The notes: a model not told the origin generated them from the sequence alone. DNA of 64,000 bases from Porticoccaceae bacterium (GCA_902557735.1 CACEBC010000008.1:1-64000), one strand, 5' to 3'; shown: positions 1 through 9,855, counted from the first letter of the stretch. Made by a program: numbers and translations.

Positions 1-2
1 GG

Positions 3-953
3 CCATGGGAAGCTTCCGAGGCAGATATTAAACCATTTCTTGGGAAGGTCGACCGAACCTCTGCAAATATGCTTGGAGAAATTGTCGCGATGGATCGTTC
101 AATCGGAAACCTGAGGCAAGGGCTCAGAGACATGGGGATCGCAGATAACACGCTTGTTTGGTTTACAAGTGACAATGGAGGGACGCCAGATGTAGACACC
201 CGCGTTACGTTTATAGAACGAGAGGATGGGGAGTTGGTTCGGGACTCGATCGAGTACCCGTCGAACTGTAGTGATGAGATCGACTATGATCTAACCAGCC
301 TTGAGGCTAGGGAACTTTTTGGTTGCTACAGGGGAGTGGATCCTGATAGCGGTGGCCACCTTCGGGGTTTTAAAAAAGATTTCTATGAGGGAGGGTTGCG
401 TGTGCCCACCATCGTTGAGTGGCCTAAGCGCATTAGGCCTCGAGTCTCAAACTTCCCTTCCGGCACAGTAGATATATTTCCTACGATGATAGATGTTGCG
501 CGACTGGCACCCAACTCTATTAACAGAGTGCATGATGGGATCTCCATTACAGACGTGTTCGAAAACGAAATCCCGCGAAGGGACAAGCCTCTTGGATTCA
601 GGGCAAATGACGGTCGCGCATGGTTAGATAACGACTGGAAGTTACTCCAAAATGTTTTATTAGTCGATGGCGAGCTTGTCACTGGACCTTTCGAGCTCTA
701 CAACGTTATTGGTGACCCCGGAGAGGAATATAACCTTATAGAGCTTTACCCTGAGGTGGCGGATCGAATGCGTCAGCAGCTTGCTAGCTGGAGCGTGTCG
801 GTTAGCAGAAGCGCGTTAGGCGCGGACTACCCCGAGGGCGAGGTGCTCCCCTCAGGACGGGATGAGGAACCGGTAGTTACTGAGCTGCGAGAGATGCGGA
901 TGAAAGAGTGGGCTGAGGAAGTTAGGCTCTCAGAGGTTAGGGTCCTGCCCTAA
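3..953 (+). CDS. Sulfatase, C-terminal part (5' end outside window)
   Basis: The reading frame is open from base 3, before the first in-window ATG at 69, so the gene starts upstream of the window. The visible part carries the sulfatase hallmark TSDNGG followed by a long variable insert, then GLRVPTIVEWPKRI, the usual step where sulfatases turn to the C-terminal subdomain. The ending with LYNVIGDPGEEYNL is also typical. Family members hydrolyse sulfate esters, usually on polysaccharides or aryl sulfates, in the periplasm or outside. The formylglycine Cys/Ser motif and any signal peptide lie outside the window, so activity cannot be judged. It converges on the acyl-CoA ligase gene, 29 bases away. 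Confidence 0.88.
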   Translation, partial: PWEASEADIKPFLGKVDRTSANMLGEIVAMDRSIGNLRQGLRDMGIADNTLVWFTSDNGGTPDVDTRVTFIEREDGELVRDSIEYPSNCSDEIDYDLTSLEARELFGCYRGVDPDSGGHLRGFKKDFYEGGLRVPTIVEWPKRIRPRVSNFPSGTVDIFPTMIDVARLAPNSINRVHDGISITDVFENEIPRRDKPLGFRANDGRAWLDNDWKLLQNVLLVDGELVTGPFELYNVIGDPGEEYNLIELYPEVADRMRQQLASWSVSVSRSALGADYPEGEVLPSGRDEEPVVTELREMRMKEWAEEVRLSEVRVLP

Positions 954-982
954 AGCCTAAAAAATCAACTGGGCCCTATAGC

Positions 983-2674
983 TCAGACTTGGTTAAGCTT
1001 TTTAATCGCATCAGCTTTTATAAGGCGTTTTACTATCTTGCCTGAGGCTCCGCGGGGCAGCGGTTGTTGTGTTTGAATGATGTAGCTTGGCATCTCGAAC
1101 CGTGCTAACTTACCGGTTAAAAATTCTTCCAAATCGACTGTTGCGACGGGGCTTAGCACCGAAACGGTTGCGCCAACTTTTTCTCCTAGCCTCTCATCCG
1201 GAAGGCCATATGCGCAGGCTTCCTTCACCAGTGGATGTTGGTTCAGAGCTGCCTCGATAGCGCTGCATGCGATATTTTCCCCACCGCGAATGATGAGGTC
1301 TTTGATTCGATCAACAATGTGCACAAATCCTTCCCGATCGATAATGGCCTTATCGCCAGTCCTGAACCAGTCGCCATCAAAGCACTCCTTGTCAGACTCT
1401 GGTCGCTCCCAGTAGCCACGAAACATGGAGGTGCCTTTGACTTGCAATTCACCCGGCTCCCCCGATACAAGTTTGTTCCCGGCCTCATCAATGACCCGCA
1501 TTTCAAGCACGGCGGAGCATTGTCCGCAACTGGATGGTCGATGGACGTAATCCTGTCCCAAAATACCAGCTCCTATTGCATTGGTCTCGGTCATCCCCCA
1601 TCCTGTGCCTGGAGCTATCGTTTCCTTAAATCCGGCAATTCCCTGAACCTGCTCGGGAGGCCTATGAGCACCCCCACCCCCAAGAACCAATAGGCTGGAG
1701 AGGTCAAATTTGGACGAGTCATCAGCATATATAACGTCGTTTGTAATTGCGGGTGCTGCAGTAAGAACTGTCACGCGTTCCTGTTCAATCAGGGCCATTG
1801 CTTTTTCCACATCCCACTTGTGCATGCAAACCATTTTTCGCTGAAGCCTCAGAGACGCGAGCATGGCTACATGGGATCCAGAGACATGAAAAAGTGGTAC
1901 CGTAAGAAGAAAACACTCTTGATACCCCGGCGCGGGGTGCTCATATGTCCCAGTATAAGTTCTGATTTCAGCATCAAGTTCCCATGAGAGTAATGCATGG
2001 ATAATGCCCCGGTGCGTTGATACAACGCCCTTTGGATATCCTGTGGTGCCCGACGTGTAAATAATTGTGGCGTCGTCGTCTGCTTGAATCACCGATGGAG
2101 GCATCTCAGTGTCCTTATGAGCCGCCAAAACGTCATTCCAGGCATCAGATTTCATTGAGGCATTGGCGTTTGAGCGAATTCGGATAATGCTCATATCCTG
2201 AGGCACTTTGTCTATGGAGGAAATAAGATCCAACCGCTCTTGGTCGACTAAAACCAGCGAGGGGCTGCAGTCTTTGAGCCCAAAAGATAGGTCACTCACT
2301 CCCCATTGGGCATTTAGGGAAACCGCTATGGCTCCAATGGATGTCGTTGCGAAAAAGGCTATCACCCATTCTGGATAGTTTCGCATCGCGATCGCCACTC
2401 GATCTCCCGGTTTGATTCCATAATGCTCAACCATTGCCGTCGCAAAAGCGCTGGCGAGCTGATAAACATGATCGAAGGTAAAACGCTCGCCCTCAAAGAC
2501 TAAATAGTCGAGGTCACTTCTAGTCTCTAAATATAGATCTCTGAGTGTATTAGGTGCGTTAACAAAAATGCGTTGGTTCTTTCCCATAATTTGGGTGAAT
2601 TTCAACTCGTACGGTTGTCCCGGAGCGCATAATTCCTCTATGGCTTGTAGTCTTGTTGTGCTAGCGTCAGGCAA
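983..2674 (-). CDS. Acyl-CoA synthetase (AMP-dependent, class I adenylating)
   Basis: A 563-residue ATP-dependent acid:CoA ligase. The P-loop-like motif IIYTSGTTGYPKGVV, the motif GWGMTETN, the hinge motif WFRTGDKAIID and the C-terminal DRIKDLIIRGGENI are all present, as is the late lysine in PRGASGKIVKR that adenylates the acid. Length fits medium/long-chain or aryl acid ligases. The substrate cannot be read from sequence. The first start is TTG with a weak ribosome site; an ATG 29 codons in would cut into the N-terminal domain less plausibly. It is divergent from the GldA-like gene across about 124 bases. A CoA-ester route is supported by the nearby enoyl-CoA hydratase. Confidence 0.92.
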   Translation of the reverse strand: MPDASTTRLQAIEELCAPGQPYELKFTQIMGKNQRIFVNAPNTLRDLYLETRSDLDYLVFEGERFTFDHVYQLASAFATAMVEHYGIKPGDRVAIAMRNYPEWVIAFFATTSIGAIAVSLNAQWGVSDLSFGLKDCSPSLVLVDQERLDLISSIDKVPQDMSIIRIRSNANASMKSDAWNDVLAAHKDTEMPPSVIQADDDATIIYTSGTTGYPKGVVSTHRGIIHALLSWELDAEIRTYTGTYEHPAPGYQECFLLTVPLFHVSGSHVAMLASLRLQRKMVCMHKWDVEKAMALIEQERVTVLTAAPAITNDVIYADDSSKFDLSSLLVLGGGGAHRPPEQVQGIAGFKETIAPGTGWGMTETNAIGAGILGQDYVHRPSSCGQCSAVLEMRVIDEAGNKLVSGEPGELQVKGTSMFRGYWERPESDKECFDGDWFRTGDKAIIDREGFVHIVDRIKDLIIRGGENIACSAIEAALNQHPLVKEACAYGLPDERLGEKVGATVSVLSPVATVDLEEFLTGKLARFEMPSYIIQTQQPLPRGASGKIVKRLIKADAIKKLNQV

Positions 2675-2798
2675 CTGTCGAGTCCGTTATAATGGTCAAA
2701 AAAGCAAGTGACACTATATCGGTCAGGCAGGCATTTGGGTAGTTGCAGTTATGCAAGAGTAAGAAAGCCAAATCAACTGAGAAAACATAGTTTAGTCA

Positions 2799-3977
2799 AT
2801 GGAACCGTATTTCCCCGCAGATGTATTCGCTGATCCTCAACAACCTCCTCCTAAGGTATTGGTTTCTCCTCAACGCTATATCCAAGGACCTGGGGTTATC
2901 AAACGTTTAGCAAGTTATCTATCGCTGCTCAACGTTAAATCCGCTGGGCTTCTGGTGTCTGAGCGAGGCTTAGCGACACAAGGTGCCGTAGTTCTAGACC
3001 GCCTAAAGACTGCCGGTATTGAGGGATTGAGTGCCAGATTTAATGGGGAATGCTCGAGACCTGAGATTGAGATGCATGTCGAACATTTTCGACCACTTCA
3101 GATCGGTTGCTTAATTGCAGCTGGCGGCGGAAAGGTGATAGACGCTGGGAGAGCAATCGCTCATAGGTTAAGTGTGCCGGTTGTGGTTGTCCCCACCTTG
3201 GCATCTAATGATGCGCCATGCTCTGCTTTGTCAGTGATATACACGCAAGAGGGTGTGGCGGACTCGGTAGAGTTTTATCCTGTGAACCCGGCGTTAGTGG
3301 TCGTTGACACGGATGTTATTGCTCAAGCTGATGAGCGATTTCTCGTGGCAGGGATAGGAGATGCAATGGCAACCTGGTATGAGGCGAGGGTTTGTCAGAA
3401 TAATCCGCGAGCTAGAACCACTCTGGGTGTTAGGCCAACAATAACCGCTTGTGCAATCGGTGAGGCATGTGCTCATACGCTTTATGAGTTTGGAGAGAAA
3501 GCTGCAGCTTCTGTCAGTGAAAATATTAATGACGATGCTGTAGAGAGGGTGGTTGAGGCTAACACACTAATGAGTGGTGTGGGTTTTGAGAGCGGTGGTC
3601 TTGCTTTGGCTCATGCTCTTGCACTCTCCTTCACCGAGATAACTTCAGTGCATGATCAATATTTGCATGGGGAGATGGTAGCCATGGGAACAATGGCTCA
3701 ACTTGCGATGGAGAAATCAGCAGATGCACGCAAGGCAGCAATTTTTTTCGCCAAAGTTGGTTTGCCGATTCATCTTGGCCAGCTTTCCCTGTCACCGAAA
3801 AATCACAAGGAACTAGATGTTATTTCTGCGGCGGCGGAAGCGAGGCCTATTGCCCATAATATGCCCATGGCTGTGACGCAAAGTTCCATTAAGAGAGCTT
3901 TGCTCGACGCGCATGATCTGGGGCTGGGGATTGCTCAGACACTTGGGGACAGCGCTTATCGGAGACTGCAGCCGTGA
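2799..3977 (+). CDS. Iron-containing alcohol dehydrogenase, GldA-like
   Basis: A 392-residue NAD(P)-dependent polyol dehydrogenase of the glycerol-dehydrogenase branch. The N-terminal Rossmann half has AAGGGKVIDAGRAIA for dinucleotide binding and PTLASNDAPCSALSVIY after it. The all-helical C-terminal half has the metal ligands seen in GldA: Asp in GIGDAMATWYEAR, His in ALAHALA and His in YLHGEMVAMG. It probably oxidises a glycerol-like or sugar-alcohol substrate; the real substrate is unknown. The ribosome site before the ATG is weak. The enoyl-CoA hydratase gene follows 36 bases downstream on the same strand, so the two may be co-transcribed. Confidence 0.87.
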   Translation: MEPYFPADVFADPQQPPPKVLVSPQRYIQGPGVIKRLASYLSLLNVKSAGLLVSERGLATQGAVVLDRLKTAGIEGLSARFNGECSRPEIEMHVEHFRPLQIGCLIAAGGGKVIDAGRAIAHRLSVPVVVVPTLASNDAPCSALSVIYTQEGVADSVEFYPVNPALVVVDTDVIAQADERFLVAGIGDAMATWYEARVCQNNPRARTTLGVRPTITACAIGEACAHTLYEFGEKAAASVSENINDDAVERVVEANTLMSGVGFESGGLALAHALALSFTEITSVHDQYLHGEMVAMGTMAQLAMEKSADARKAAIFFAKVGLPIHLGQLSLSPKNHKELDVISAAAEARPIAHNMPMAVTQSSIKRALLDAHDLGLGIAQTLGDSAYRRLQP

Positions 3978-4013
3978 CTTTTACGGTAAATTTTCTAACG
4001 AAGGAGTGTGATT

Positions 4014-4871
4014 GTGACTGACATCGAAGGAAGCGGTGCGTACGAAGAAATCATTTATGAAATCGAAGGTCCAGTGGCCACTATCACAATGAACCGTCCT
4101 GACAAACTCAATGCGCTGACTGATCTGACGCAGGCAGAGATCCGCCACGCGCTGGATATCTCGGAGAGAACAAAGGAAATTGTGGGGACCGTAATTACAG
4201 GGGCAGGACGAGGTTTTTGCTCGGGCGTTGATATGGGATCGCTTGGCGACATGAGTAAAGCGGGTAGCTTGCAAAAAAAGTCCCATGACCATCTGGCCGC
4301 GGAACCCGGTAACCCCGACAATGATCCCAACTTCAAGTCATCGCCTACCTACTTTCTCGGTTTGCGTAAGCCGCTAATCGCTGCGGTAAATGGAGCCTGC
4401 GCTGGGCTTGGCTTCAGCTATGCAACGTTCTGTGATATGCGATTCGTTGATAAAAAAGCACGTTTTATTACTTCGTTTGGGCCTCGTGGTTTGATCGCCG
4501 AGCATGGTACCAGCTGGATGTTGCCGCGTTTGGTTGGGTCATCCAATGCCCTAGACTTGCTCTGGAGCTCCCGAAAAATGGATGCGGAGGAGGCGTTCCG
4601 CATTGGATATGCAAATCGGATTTGTGAAGCTGGGGAGAGTGCCATTGAAGCTCGAAACTATCTGCAAGCAATTGCCAAAACATCCGCACCTATATCAATC
4701 ATGGTGATGAAAAAACAGGTCTACCGACACCTGAACCAAGAGTTAGGAGACGCCATGCAAGAGTCAAATGCTTGGATGGCTGAGAGCGTTGCCCGAGAGG
4801 ATTTTAAGGAGGGCGTCGCATCCTTTATTGAAAAACGGCCACCAAAATTTCAAAAAATAAAATTGCAGTAA
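4014..4871 (+). CDS. Enoyl-CoA hydratase/isomerase (crotonase family)
   Basis: A 285-residue crotonase-fold protein. It has the N-terminal ITMNRPDKLNAL strand, the oxyanion-hole segment GAGRGFCSGVDMGSL, KPLIAAVNGACAGLG, and a Glu in GLIAEHGTSWMLPRLVG at the usual catalytic place. The start is GTG at 4014: the AAGGAG at 4001-4006 sits 7 bases before it, whereas the GTG at 4008 would be only one base from that site. It hydrates or isomerises an enoyl-CoA; the chain is not predictable. It fits with the upstream acyl-CoA ligase as part of an acid degradation route. Confidence 0.9.
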   Translation: MTDIEGSGAYEEIIYEIEGPVATITMNRPDKLNALTDLTQAEIRHALDISERTKEIVGTVITGAGRGFCSGVDMGSLGDMSKAGSLQKKSHDHLAAEPGNPDNDPNFKSSPTYFLGLRKPLIAAVNGACAGLGFSYATFCDMRFVDKKARFITSFGPRGLIAEHGTSWMLPRLVGSSNALDLLWSSRKMDAEEAFRIGYANRICEAGESAIEARNYLQAIAKTSAPISIMVMKKQVYRHLNQELGDAMQESNAWMAESVAREDFKEGVASFIEKRPPKFQKIKLQ

Positions 4872-4940
4872 AGCATTGCGATCATGCTGTGACAGAATAC
4901 TAAAAAACGACTTACGTGGCATTTTATAAGGAATAACACC

Positions 4941-6335
4941 ATGATATTTACTGGATGGGGAACACCGCTAGAGTTGCTTCGGATGGAAGTGGTTCAGTGT
5001 GACTACGAGGGGCGAACAGTGCCTGAAGCTCTCAGAGAAGAGTTCATCAGTCTCTGGGACGAAAAGGAGTACATGAACTTTGATGCCGTTGATATCCTAT
5101 ATAAGAAGCTTGAGCAGTTACCAAGGGACCCTGATTTCGGTTACGTGCAGCCAAATGACCTTGAAGGTATTCGCAAGGAGCGCCCGGATGGGCCGAGACA
5201 ATTGGGGGCAGCAAGAGAAGCGGATCTGCTAGACAAGTTCCACGGCGCATGGACCGGACGTGCTGCAGGTTGTGCCCTGGGGAAACCCGTAGAGCATATG
5301 GGCATCAGGGGCCAGTTGGGGATGCGAGGTCGAAAAGCCATAAGGACCTACCTGGAGAATCGCAAGCATTGGCCGCTTGACTACTTCTTTAGTGGTGCTG
5401 ATGCAGGGGACAAATTAACGGTTTTCTGTCCGCAGTCACAGCGTGAAAACATCGCCTACATGGAACCAGATGACGACATTCACTACACTTTAATCGCGCT
5501 TGGTATACTCGAAAAAACTGGCCCCGATTTTGGTTGGCGCGATGTTGCAAATTTTTGGAACTCCAGCCTACCCTATAACGTGATTTGTACCGCTGAGTCA
5601 CAAGCAATTCTGAACTACAATAATGCGGTGCCAAGGGCCAGCAACTTCCGGGACGCCTCGGATTGGGTGACATCTGATTATACCAGCAGCAACCGTAACC
5701 CCTATCGAGAGTGGATTGGCGCCCAGATCCGCGCGGACGGCTGGGGTTACGCGTGTGCCGGCAATCCGGAGCTGGCTGCGGAATTCGCTTTCAGGGACGC
5801 TTGCTGGACTCACAGGGCCAATGGTATCTATGGCGAGATGTTGTTTGCGGCGATTATAGCGGCAGCCTTTGTGGTTAATGATCCGATTGAGCTTGTGGGC
5901 ATTGGCTTGTCGGAAATCCCAAAAAATTGCAAGCTGGCTGAGGCTTGTCGGCAAGGGCTCAACGCCGCATCAGAAAATGACGATTTCCATGGCTACATGG
6001 ATTGGGTTGAAGAGCACTATGGCGAGCTTCATGGTGTCCATACGGTAAATAATGCACTCGTCGTGATCGGAGCCATGATCTTCGGCCATATGGATTTTCA
6101 CCAATCAATTTGCAGGTCAGTTGAAGGGGGGTTAGACACGGACTGCAACGGGGCAACCTGTGGTTCGATCACAGGGGCAGTCGTGGGGGCGACGGCGATA
6201 GACTCGAGCCTCGTGCCGCCACTCAATGACACGATCAGGCCGAGCGTGATTGGGTTCCAGGAGATCACGATGACAGCGTTAGCTGAACGCACATTGCAAG
6301 TGCACCTGAAGGTTCGTGATAGCAATGGCTTTTAG
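4941..6335 (+). CDS. ADP-ribosylglycohydrolase-family protein (paralogue 1)
   Basis: A 464-residue protein of the ADP-ribosylglycohydrolase (DraG/ARH) fold. An N-terminal extension of about 95 residues precedes the family start WTGRAAGCALGKPVEH. The first acidic metal site is YMEPDDDIHYT and the second is GGLDTDCNGATCGS, so both halves of the di-metal centre appear intact. NPYREWIGAQIRADG and NGIYGEMLFAAIIAAAF are shared nearly letter for letter with the second copy at 33647-35284. Known members cut N-glycosidic bonds of ADP-ribosyl groups or related ribosides. Here, among catabolic genes and with no toxin or nitrogenase partner, a metabolic glycosidase role is my inference. Confidence 0.86.
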   Translation: MIFTGWGTPLELLRMEVVQCDYEGRTVPEALREEFISLWDEKEYMNFDAVDILYKKLEQLPRDPDFGYVQPNDLEGIRKERPDGPRQLGAAREADLLDKFHGAWTGRAAGCALGKPVEHMGIRGQLGMRGRKAIRTYLENRKHWPLDYFFSGADAGDKLTVFCPQSQRENIAYMEPDDDIHYTLIALGILEKTGPDFGWRDVANFWNSSLPYNVICTAESQAILNYNNAVPRASNFRDASDWVTSDYTSSNRNPYREWIGAQIRADGWGYACAGNPELAAEFAFRDACWTHRANGIYGEMLFAAIIAAAFVVNDPIELVGIGLSEIPKNCKLAEACRQGLNAASENDDFHGYMDWVEEHYGELHGVHTVNNALVVIGAMIFGHMDFHQSICRSVEGGLDTDCNGATCGSITGAVVGATAIDSSLVPPLNDTIRPSVIGFQEITMTALAERTLQVHLKVRDSNGF

Positions 6336-6372
6336 GAAGAAAGGGCAACAGTCTGGCTATCGGAGTATGCGT

Positions 6373-7773
6373 ATGCGCGCATTGGTATTTGTAGCTTTAA
6401 TAACAGCTTATAATTCAAGCGGCTCCGAGCACTACTCTCCCGCTATTGGTTGGGAATATCCGGAAAACCTGTACTGGGGCGACATGCATGTGCATACCTA
6501 TCTCTCGCACGATGCCTATCCGACCGGAACGCGCGTTACACCTGACCAGGCCTATCGATTTGCCAAGGGAGAAACAATTCACGCTGATGGCCACGATGTC
6601 CGCCTGAGACGACCGCTGGACTTCATGATGGTTGCCGATCATGCGGAGAATATGGGTGTTTTCCCGGGGCTTATGGCGGGCAAGAGCGGTATCCTGGCAT
6701 CTGGCGACAGGGAACGAATCTATCAGCAGCTGTCTGAACTACCCGCACCCTCTGATATTTTATCGGCAAAAACAGCTCAGGAATTTGAGATCGCCAGCGC
6801 GCGCCTTTCTAATGCCAAGGGAATTAAGGGAGAGGGTTTCAGTATCGAAGAGGGGTACAGATGGCATGTCTGGCATGACGTCATTGATAGCGCAGAGGAG
6901 CACAATCACCCCGGTAAATTCACAACTTTCATTGGTTACGAGTACAGCAGCGGGATGTTGCATCGGAATGTTGTTTTTTCAGGGGGCGCCGAGAATGCGC
7001 GGCGGGTTCTGCCTTTCTCTTCCCTTGACAGTATCAATCCGGAAGACCTATGGAGTTACCTAGAAAAATACCGCATGGACACAAGTGATGATGTGATCTC
7101 AATTCCACACAATGGTAACCTCAGCAGGGGCAACATGTTCATGGGGGTAACCTTTGATGGCGCTGAAATAACCAGCGATTACGCTAAGACGCGGGCATCC
7201 ATCGAGCCTCTTATCGAGGTTACGCAGATAAAGGGCACTAGTGAAACCCATCCATTGATCTCCCCGGATGACGAATTTGCAGACCACGAACAGCAGTGGT
7301 GGGAATTGTTGGCTGACATTAAACCCTATATGAAACTTGTAGGCTCCGAGCGTAGCTTGGCTGATCAGGCAGCAACGTCATTCGCTCGTGGTGCTCTGAA
7401 GGAGGGCCTCTCGATAGAGGCAAAGGTCGGGGTGAATCCGTTCAAGTTTGGTATGATCGGATCCACTGATAGCCACACGGGCTTTGCAACGGCTCGGGAA
7501 TCCAATTTCTGGGGGAAGATGGCTATGGATCAGCCCAGCCGCTTTCGGGCTGAAAGGTCGTCCATTTACTCCGCCGCCGGTTACGCAGCTGTCTGGGCTA
7601 AGGAGAACACGCGGCAGGCCATTTTTGCAGCGATGAAAAGGCGTGAAGTCTATGCCACGACGGGGCCTCGTATTAGGGTGCGTTTTTTTGGTGGGTGGGG
7701 CTACCTTGCAAGTGATGCTCTGCAGCCAAACCTGGCAGAGGTCGGATACCGAAAAGGTGTGCCAACGGGGTGA
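6373..7773 (+). CDS. DUF3604 protein, N-terminal part ending at a frameshift
   Basis: Start of a secreted DUF3604 (PHP-like metal hydrolase) protein. After a signal peptide (RALVFVALITAYNSSG) come the metal-binding strand GDMHVHTYLSHDAY and the motif MVADHAENMG, then EYSS and IGSTDSHTGFA, all features of the family. The frame stays open from the GTG at 6316, which overlaps the previous gene's end; ATG codons at 6325, 6367 and 6373 are possible, and GGAG at 6362-6365 favours 6373. Translation ends at TGA 7771-7773 in the middle of the conserved sequence YRKGVPTG, about 140 residues short of the family end. The rest continues in the +1 frame. Confidence 0.82.
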   Translation: MRALVFVALITAYNSSGSEHYSPAIGWEYPENLYWGDMHVHTYLSHDAYPTGTRVTPDQAYRFAKGETIHADGHDVRLRRPLDFMMVADHAENMGVFPGLMAGKSGILASGDRERIYQQLSELPAPSDILSAKTAQEFEIASARLSNAKGIKGEGFSIEEGYRWHVWHDVIDSAEEHNHPGKFTTFIGYEYSSGMLHRNVVFSGGAENARRVLPFSSLDSINPEDLWSYLEKYRMDTSDDVISIPHNGNLSRGNMFMGVTFDGAEITSDYAKTRASIEPLIEVTQIKGTSETHPLISPDDEFADHEQQWWELLADIKPYMKLVGSERSLADQAATSFARGALKEGLSIEAKVGVNPFKFGMIGSTDSHTGFATARESNFWGKMAMDQPSRFRAERSSIYSAAGYAAVWAKENTRQAIFAAMKRREVYATTGPRIRVRFFGGWGYLASDALQPNLAEVGYRKGVPTG

Positions 7774-8197
7774 CAACCGGGCGCCTTCCTTCTTAATAAG
7801 TGCGACCAGGGAACCAGATGGGGCTAACCTCGATCGCGTGCAGGTAGTCAAGGGGTGGCGCGATAAAAAGGGAGGGCTCCATGAGAAGGTTTACGACGTC
7901 GCCTGGTCCGATAACCGGGAAGCTGATATAGATGGAAGGCTGCCTCCAGCCGGCTCGACCGTGAATCTAAATGATGCAAGCTATCTCAATTCTATTGGCA
8001 GCCCTTCGTTCTCCGTCACTTGGATTGACACCGATTTTGAACGAGATGAGGCTGCTTTCTACTACGTCCGAGTACTGCAGATACCAACACCCCGATGGAC
8101 CACCTATGATGCGGTATTATATGGCTTGGGTGAATTACCTTCCCCCGAGGTCATTCAGGAGCGTGCTTATACATCACCCATATGGTACACACCATAG
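7772..8197 (+). pseudogene. DUF3604 protein, C-terminal part in the +1 frame
   Basis: Directly after the TGA that ends the upstream part, the +1 frame encodes the missing C-terminus of the same DUF3604 protein: GDNRAPSFLISATREPDGAN, then VQVVKGWRDKKG, EKVYDVAWSDNR, AAFYYVRVLQIPTPRW and the family's standard ending QERAYTSPIWYTP. No start codon with a ribosome site precedes it. The frame is open from about 7643, but that upstream stretch is the other frame of the N-terminal domain. One extra or two missing bases near the GGGG run at 7767-7770 explain the break. It is either a true mutation, an assembly error, or a +1 shift at TGA-C. Confidence 0.85.
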
Positions 8198-8254
8198 CAG
8201 CTCTAAACCGCGGTCGCTTTACTGGGTTGCAGTTTTTCCAGATAATCGCTGGGG

Positions 8255-9784
8255 CTATAGGTTCCAGAGCCCACGATGAAGCTCATCGGGATCAGATTCG
8301 ATTCGTAACGTCTCATGGATAATTAAGCTCCTTCGCTTGCCAGGCTCGTAAACCGGCCAGTCGTTGTGATTACCCGGCTGACCGGTTCGCATGAACCTCA
8401 CAATGACGTCAGACCATGCTCGGGCAATCTTTCGAACGACCGGGTCATCACGATCGTGATAGGTAAAACCATGGGTGTTGGGATTCTCGAAGATATTGAA
8501 AACGAAAGCATTTTCACTGCCGTGGGTAGCTCCTAAATGCTTGTGATCAGGCAGGGTCGGGGCTAGGTCAAACCGATAGAACCAACTTCCGGGCCCCGCT
8601 GTTGATGTCAATTCAGCGGCCTTCAATGTGGTTCTGCGGAACATATCGGTCCAGATCATTTCATGGTATTGGCCTGGGGATGCATCAGGATAAGTCTCAC
8701 GCAGAGCGGCAAGATATTTTTGGGGGTCTTCCCCACAAAGCATCTCCTTCGCGAGTCCGCGATTCCATTCTGTATAGTGGTCCTGATCTTGATCACGTCC
8801 TTGGGTGTAGAGTGAGCCCTCTCTTAGATTGGTTCCTGTCAGTAGGGGCACACCGCTGTCACCGCGATCTTTTATCGCCTCGAACGTGGAGCGTGTGACC
8901 ACTGTCTTGTCGACACATACTCGGAAGCCGAGGTTTAGAGCCAGTATCTCGCTAGCGGACATCGCGCGGAGATGGCTTAAGAACTCTTCCCGTGACACTT
9001 TGAGGCGTTTGCAAAGCTCATTGGTCGGGTCATCGGCCGTTTTATATGCGCAGGTTGCGCTGTGTGCGATTGCTTTGTGATACAGGTTATCAGCTGCCGG
9101 TGTGGCAAGAAGACTCAGAACCAGAGTGCCACCGGAGGACACGCCCGAGATTGTTACGTTTTCAGGATCCCCACCATACTCCTCAATATTATCACTGACC
9201 CATTGCAGTGCGAGCACAAGGTCGCGGATACTGTTTGAAGAAGATCCCTTGTACTTGGGACCATGACTTGAGAGATTAAGAAGCCCAAAGGCGCCCAAAC
9301 GATAGTTGACCGAGACCACCACTACATCGCCCTGGTCAGCAAGCACTGCACCGTCCAGTTCATTCCCAGAACCGTTAATGAAGCCCCCACCATGGATCCA
9401 GAACAAAACGGGCCTCAGTTTTCCTGTGATGGATGGTGTAGTGATATTCAGAAAGAGGCAATCCTCACTCATATCACCCAAAATAGGCGCCCCCAGAGTA
9501 CCTTCGGTCTTGTACTGCATTGCACGGTTGGGGTATCGCGTGGCATCAAGTGTTCCTGTCCAAGAATCTGACCCCACGGGGCTTAAGAACCTGCGCAGTC
9601 CGGTTGGAGGAGCGCCGTATCGCAGCCCCAGAAACAAGGGAACAGACGCGCTGTTTGCGCCCCGAACTTTTCCCAGCCGCGTTGATATTGTCACCATATC
9701 GTCACCAAAAGTCTGTCTGTCAAGTGGTAAATGATCATACTTTTTAACTGGCCTCTGCAAGTCCTCGAGTCGAAGTTCCCCCAA
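8255..9784 (-). CDS. Carboxylesterase type B family
   Basis: A 509-residue alpha/beta hydrolase of the carboxylesterase B (PnbA/cholinesterase) family. It has SEDCLFLNITTPS, the oxyanion loop PVLFWIHGGGFINGSG, the nucleophile elbow ISGVSSGGT (Ser), and GATHGSENAFVF with the expected catalytic His. A Glu or Asp in the middle third completes the triad in relatives. No clear signal peptide, so cytoplasmic action is likely. It is convergent with the DUF3604 gene and divergent from the OtnK-like kinase. It probably releases an acyl or aryl group from an imported ester. Confidence 0.9.
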   Translation of the reverse strand: MGELRLEDLQRPVKKYDHLPLDRQTFGDDMVTISTRLGKVRGANSASVPLFLGLRYGAPPTGLRRFLSPVGSDSWTGTLDATRYPNRAMQYKTEGTLGAPILGDMSEDCLFLNITTPSITGKLRPVLFWIHGGGFINGSGNELDGAVLADQGDVVVVSVNYRLGAFGLLNLSSHGPKYKGSSSNSIRDLVLALQWVSDNIEEYGGDPENVTISGVSSGGTLVLSLLATPAADNLYHKAIAHSATCAYKTADDPTNELCKRLKVSREEFLSHLRAMSASEILALNLGFRVCVDKTVVTRSTFEAIKDRGDSGVPLLTGTNLREGSLYTQGRDQDQDHYTEWNRGLAKEMLCGEDPQKYLAALRETYPDASPGQYHEMIWTDMFRRTTLKAAELTSTAGPGSWFYRFDLAPTLPDHKHLGATHGSENAFVFNIFENPNTHGFTYHDRDDPVVRKIARAWSDVIVRFMRTGQPGNHNDWPVYEPGKRRSLIIHETLRIESDPDELHRGLWNL

Positions 9785-9855
9785 ATATTTTGTTGAGAAC
9801 GCTTTGGTGGCTTTAAAAGGAATTTTTATTGTAGGATGTGGTCACTAAATAATTC

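Noticed and set aside
1235-1693. Long antisense frame inside the acyl-CoA ligase gene, as an example of overlapping frames
   Set aside because: No ribosome site and no domain; it mirrors codon structure of the real gene. Similar shadows elsewhere were also left out.
7643-7771. Separate start for the C-terminal DUF3604 frame at 7643
   Set aside because: The first 43 codons are an out-of-frame reading of the conserved upstream domain.
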